Source of the DNA: Muricea muricata
Lineage: Eukaryota > Cnidaria > Anthozoa > Malacalcyonacea > Plexauridae
Reading direction: 5' to 3'
DNA length: 64,000 bases
NCBI GenBank assembly: GCA_963855995.1
Contig: OY979724.1
Span: 8,379,032 to 8,443,031, forward strand
Positions within the stretch are counted from its first letter, which is position 1. Each line of letters opens with the position of its first letter. The translations under genes were made by a program, and so were the position numbers. Below the pieces are notes generated by a model that was not told where the DNA came from, made no database searches, and was given only the letters and a program-made list of their open reading frames with translations. Shown piece by piece: positions 62,224 through 64,000 of the stretch.

Positions 62224-63140
62224 TTATTGACTCTCGTCATCTGTTTCAATATCATCATAGCCAGTAAATGCATGATCAAGCTTAAAAGTGGAACGAATAG
62301 CAGTATATGCACAAGAAGGCAATGGTATTCTTTTATCCCTTAACCGACCATGTACCATCCGTGTGAACTGTCTATATGCAACACCTCGAAGAAACCTATA
62401 TTAGAAAAATACATATCAATGTTACATAATAGTTACATCTTCAGCTAAAATGAATGGTAATAAGTCTACCTTTCTTTTGAAGCACTCTGTCTGTGACGCT
62501 GACCATCTCGAGTTTTATAATTATCAGCCGCAATCTCTAACGACCACTTGTTGAGGCAAACAGCTGGAAAACCAGGGTGATCTGTTATACATTTCAGTGC
62601 TCCTTTACCATCTTTACAATAAACTTCAATGAACTGTAAGCAATTTTCGATCTCCAGGCAACAACAGCATTCTTTGGCATTTTGCAACAATCCAGTGCTA
62701 CCAGTGCACCTATGGAACGAATATTGATGGTAGAATGAATTTTAAAAAACCCACTTTACTGTAATTATGAAATGTAAATGACAATGCTGTTTAATTGATA
62801 AGGCAACTCTCAGCTCAGTTTGTTGAAAATTTAATTTGCGCATATGATTTAAAACACATACCAAGTGACGCGCATGGCAAAAAATAAAAATTGTACGAAA
62901 ATTACCATGATGTTACAGGTTTACTCTCTTTCCATCGAAGTTGTAATTCCTTAACTTTTTCAGCTTCCTCTTCCCGCCTCCGGTAATACTCTTGAAGCCA
63001 ATTTTCGTCAGCAATTGGCTCGTCTGAGTAAGCATCCATGTAATAGTTTTCGCCATCATGGCTACCTTGAGTGCCTTCATCGTGTGATTTTTCAATTAAA
63101 TTTCACTTTCGTACTGTTCATTTTCGATTTCAAGAGGCAT
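62224..63140 (-). pseudogene. P2X7-ballast-like protein gene in second transposon
   Basis: Three exons: about 63140-62906, 62709-62470 and 62395-62224. The first, from MPLEIENEQYESEI, needs a one-base shift near 63100 to continue as GENYYMDAYSDEPIADENWL and the coiled segment QEYYRRREEEAEKVKELQLR. Splicing makes W-C-T-G-S-T-G, then LLQNAKECCCCLEIENC, RHRQSASKERFLRGVAYRQF, RMVHGRLRDK, LPSCAYTAIRSTF and FTGYDD. The order WC..., CC, A-Y-R, P-S-C, R, F-x-G-Y is that of the P2X7 ballast domain, as in the cargo gene at 39364-40692, although overall similarity is low. The C-x-C-G-x-C motif is partly lost. Convergent with the THAP gene. Confidence 0.65.
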
Positions 63141-63453
63141 GCTCGTAGAAGCCTTGCTATGTGTACTTGAGAATGAATTTGAGCAAGACATTCCAACTTT
63201 TTTACGCAAAAATAGCTGATCTTTGAGCTTCGAGACTAATATTACTATGTAATTGTATATAAAGTCTACATAAACATGTTCCTGGGATCCAGTCTCCCAC
63301 AGGCGCGCACTTTTTCAACGAGCTGGCTTCTTTGAGCCCGGTTATCTCCGTAACTAAACGCTTAACGAAAAAACTAAATAATAACTTACTAACTAACTTT
63401 TTTAGTTCTATCTGAATCACCAATAACCCATTTTGGGTTTATAAGCACTTTAA

Positions 63454-63735
63454 GGTACAAATAAGTCAGACCACCCCACAGATCAGTCCAACTCAGTCCA
63501 GATTGTCTATAAACCAATCAAATGAGCAGATTCGAGACTGGGTCGGTCACCCGCTTCGGCGAGATTCTGGTGTTTCACCGCTGCTCTCGATAAGCATATC
63601 GCTTTCTCAAAACGAAGCACGAACACGTAACTGGACTACGATATGAAATTCATATTATAATCACATAAATTATTCTAATTTTGAAATAATAAATTACTAT
63701 TTCTTTGCAAAAAATACGTCAGTCAGGCTAATATT
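63454..63735. other. Right flank of the second transposon, no gene seen
   Basis: Resumes host sequence after TTAA; no ORF or repeat recognised. Confidence 0.45.
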
Positions 63736-63739
63736 AACT

Positions 63740-63960
63740 GAAAATATGTGATGGGCAGTGAACCAAGTAATGCATCTTGGGTATTATGGATCGTCCAGGA
63801 TAAATATGGGAAAATTTCCAAAGGTATTCTTGGATCAATGCTTCGAAAACTCCAAGAAGTCAAGCGAAATCGTTAGGGAAAAAACAATATCAATGATCTC
63901 TAGCAAAAGCATGAAACATTGCCAATACTCATCATCTAATGGCATTTTTGAATTGAAATT
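63740..63960 (-). pseudogene. Third remnant of the HYLVHYP-type coding repeat, at window edge
   Basis: Closely matches 17700-17900: both share GGATCGTCCAGGATAAATAT and AACAATATCAATGATCTCTA. One copy-specific deletion lies near 63845. The element may continue beyond the right edge. Confidence 0.55.
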
Positions 63961-64000
63961 TTTGGAGCTTTCTTCGACGTTTTTGAGATCTGTTTGTAAA

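Larger units (their letters stand above)
60695..63449. mobile_element. Second TTAA transposon, 2.8 kb, with THAP and P2X7-ballast-like genes
   Basis: TTAA at 60691-60694 and 63450-63453. Terminal inverted repeats start AGTGCTTATAAACCCAAAAT and extend more than 100 bases with moderate divergence (GTTAGTTAGTAAGTTAT, GCGTTTAGTT). It contains a THAP ORF (+, 60956) and a spliced ballast-type gene (-, 63140 to 62224). No transposase core was found, and both genes show apparent frameshifts, so this is a decayed non-autonomous copy. Its TIRs are not similar to those of the 7.6-kb element beyond the TTAA target. Confidence 0.85.

Overview
The window is invertebrate animal nuclear DNA, most likely from a cnidarian (inferred from gene and transposon content, not proven). 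It is AT-rich and intron-rich, and mobile DNA fills most of the space between genes. It holds the 3' half of an HGS/HRS endosomal-sorting gene (32-2684, +), a single-exon RING/TRAF-zinc-finger/kelch gene (4209-5840, -) with a truncated paralogue beside it, and two tandem copies of an unusual NLR-type innate-immune gene (about 8.1-15.9 kb and 30.8-56.1 kb, +). Near the right end there is one more apparently genuine first exon (60249-60470, -).

The main finding is the NLR pair. Separate exons, all joined in matching splice phase, encode (1) a hydrophobic leader ending in a 2A translational-recoding motif (GDVEKNPGP), (2) an Mrr-type PD-(D/E)xK nuclease domain with intact D...QxK residues and a basic NLS-like tail, and (3) a NACHT ATPase with C-terminal leucine-rich repeats. 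Copy 2 also has three phase-symmetric small exons, two encoding basic NLS-like peptides and one a DSDT acidic repeat. A nuclease-NACHT-LRR layout resembles bacterial antiviral STAND/Avs proteins. Known animal NLRs usually carry CARD, PYD, DEATH or similar N-termini.

The second finding is a 7.6-kb DNA transposon (39236-46824) inside the intron of NLR copy 2. It has TTAA target duplications and near-perfect terminal inverted repeats. It encodes a reconstructable, uninterrupted 10-exon Kolobok-like transposase of 763 aa (-), and an intact 4-exon cargo gene (+) that joins a cysteine-rich domain to a domain like the C-terminal ballast domain of the P2X7 receptor. A second, unrelated-by-TIR TTAA element (60695-63449) carries a THAP gene and another P2X7-ballast-like gene, so the domain is travelling on TTAA transposons. 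A third, non-autonomous TTAA element (56166-56990) lies just 3' of NLR copy 2, and NLR copy 1 preserves its empty site.

Layout: 0-6 kb ordinary genes; 6.6-16 kb NLR copy 1 (with a MITE, a LINE fragment, tRNA-like repeats and a foldback); 16-29 kb repeat graveyard (Penelope-like, LINE, gag-like, hAT and foldback remnants); 29.4-57 kb NLR copy 2, the same unit expanded by insertions (a MuDR-like element with a 9-bp TSD, a 3-bp-TSD MITE with a paralogous empty site, the Kolobok-like element, a mariner-like MITE, a LINE fragment, and a TTAA element in the 3' flank); 57-64 kb hAT MITE, OTU-like pseudogene, small gene and second cargo transposon. Splice sites and frames were read by eye; domain names rest on motif recognition, not on searches.
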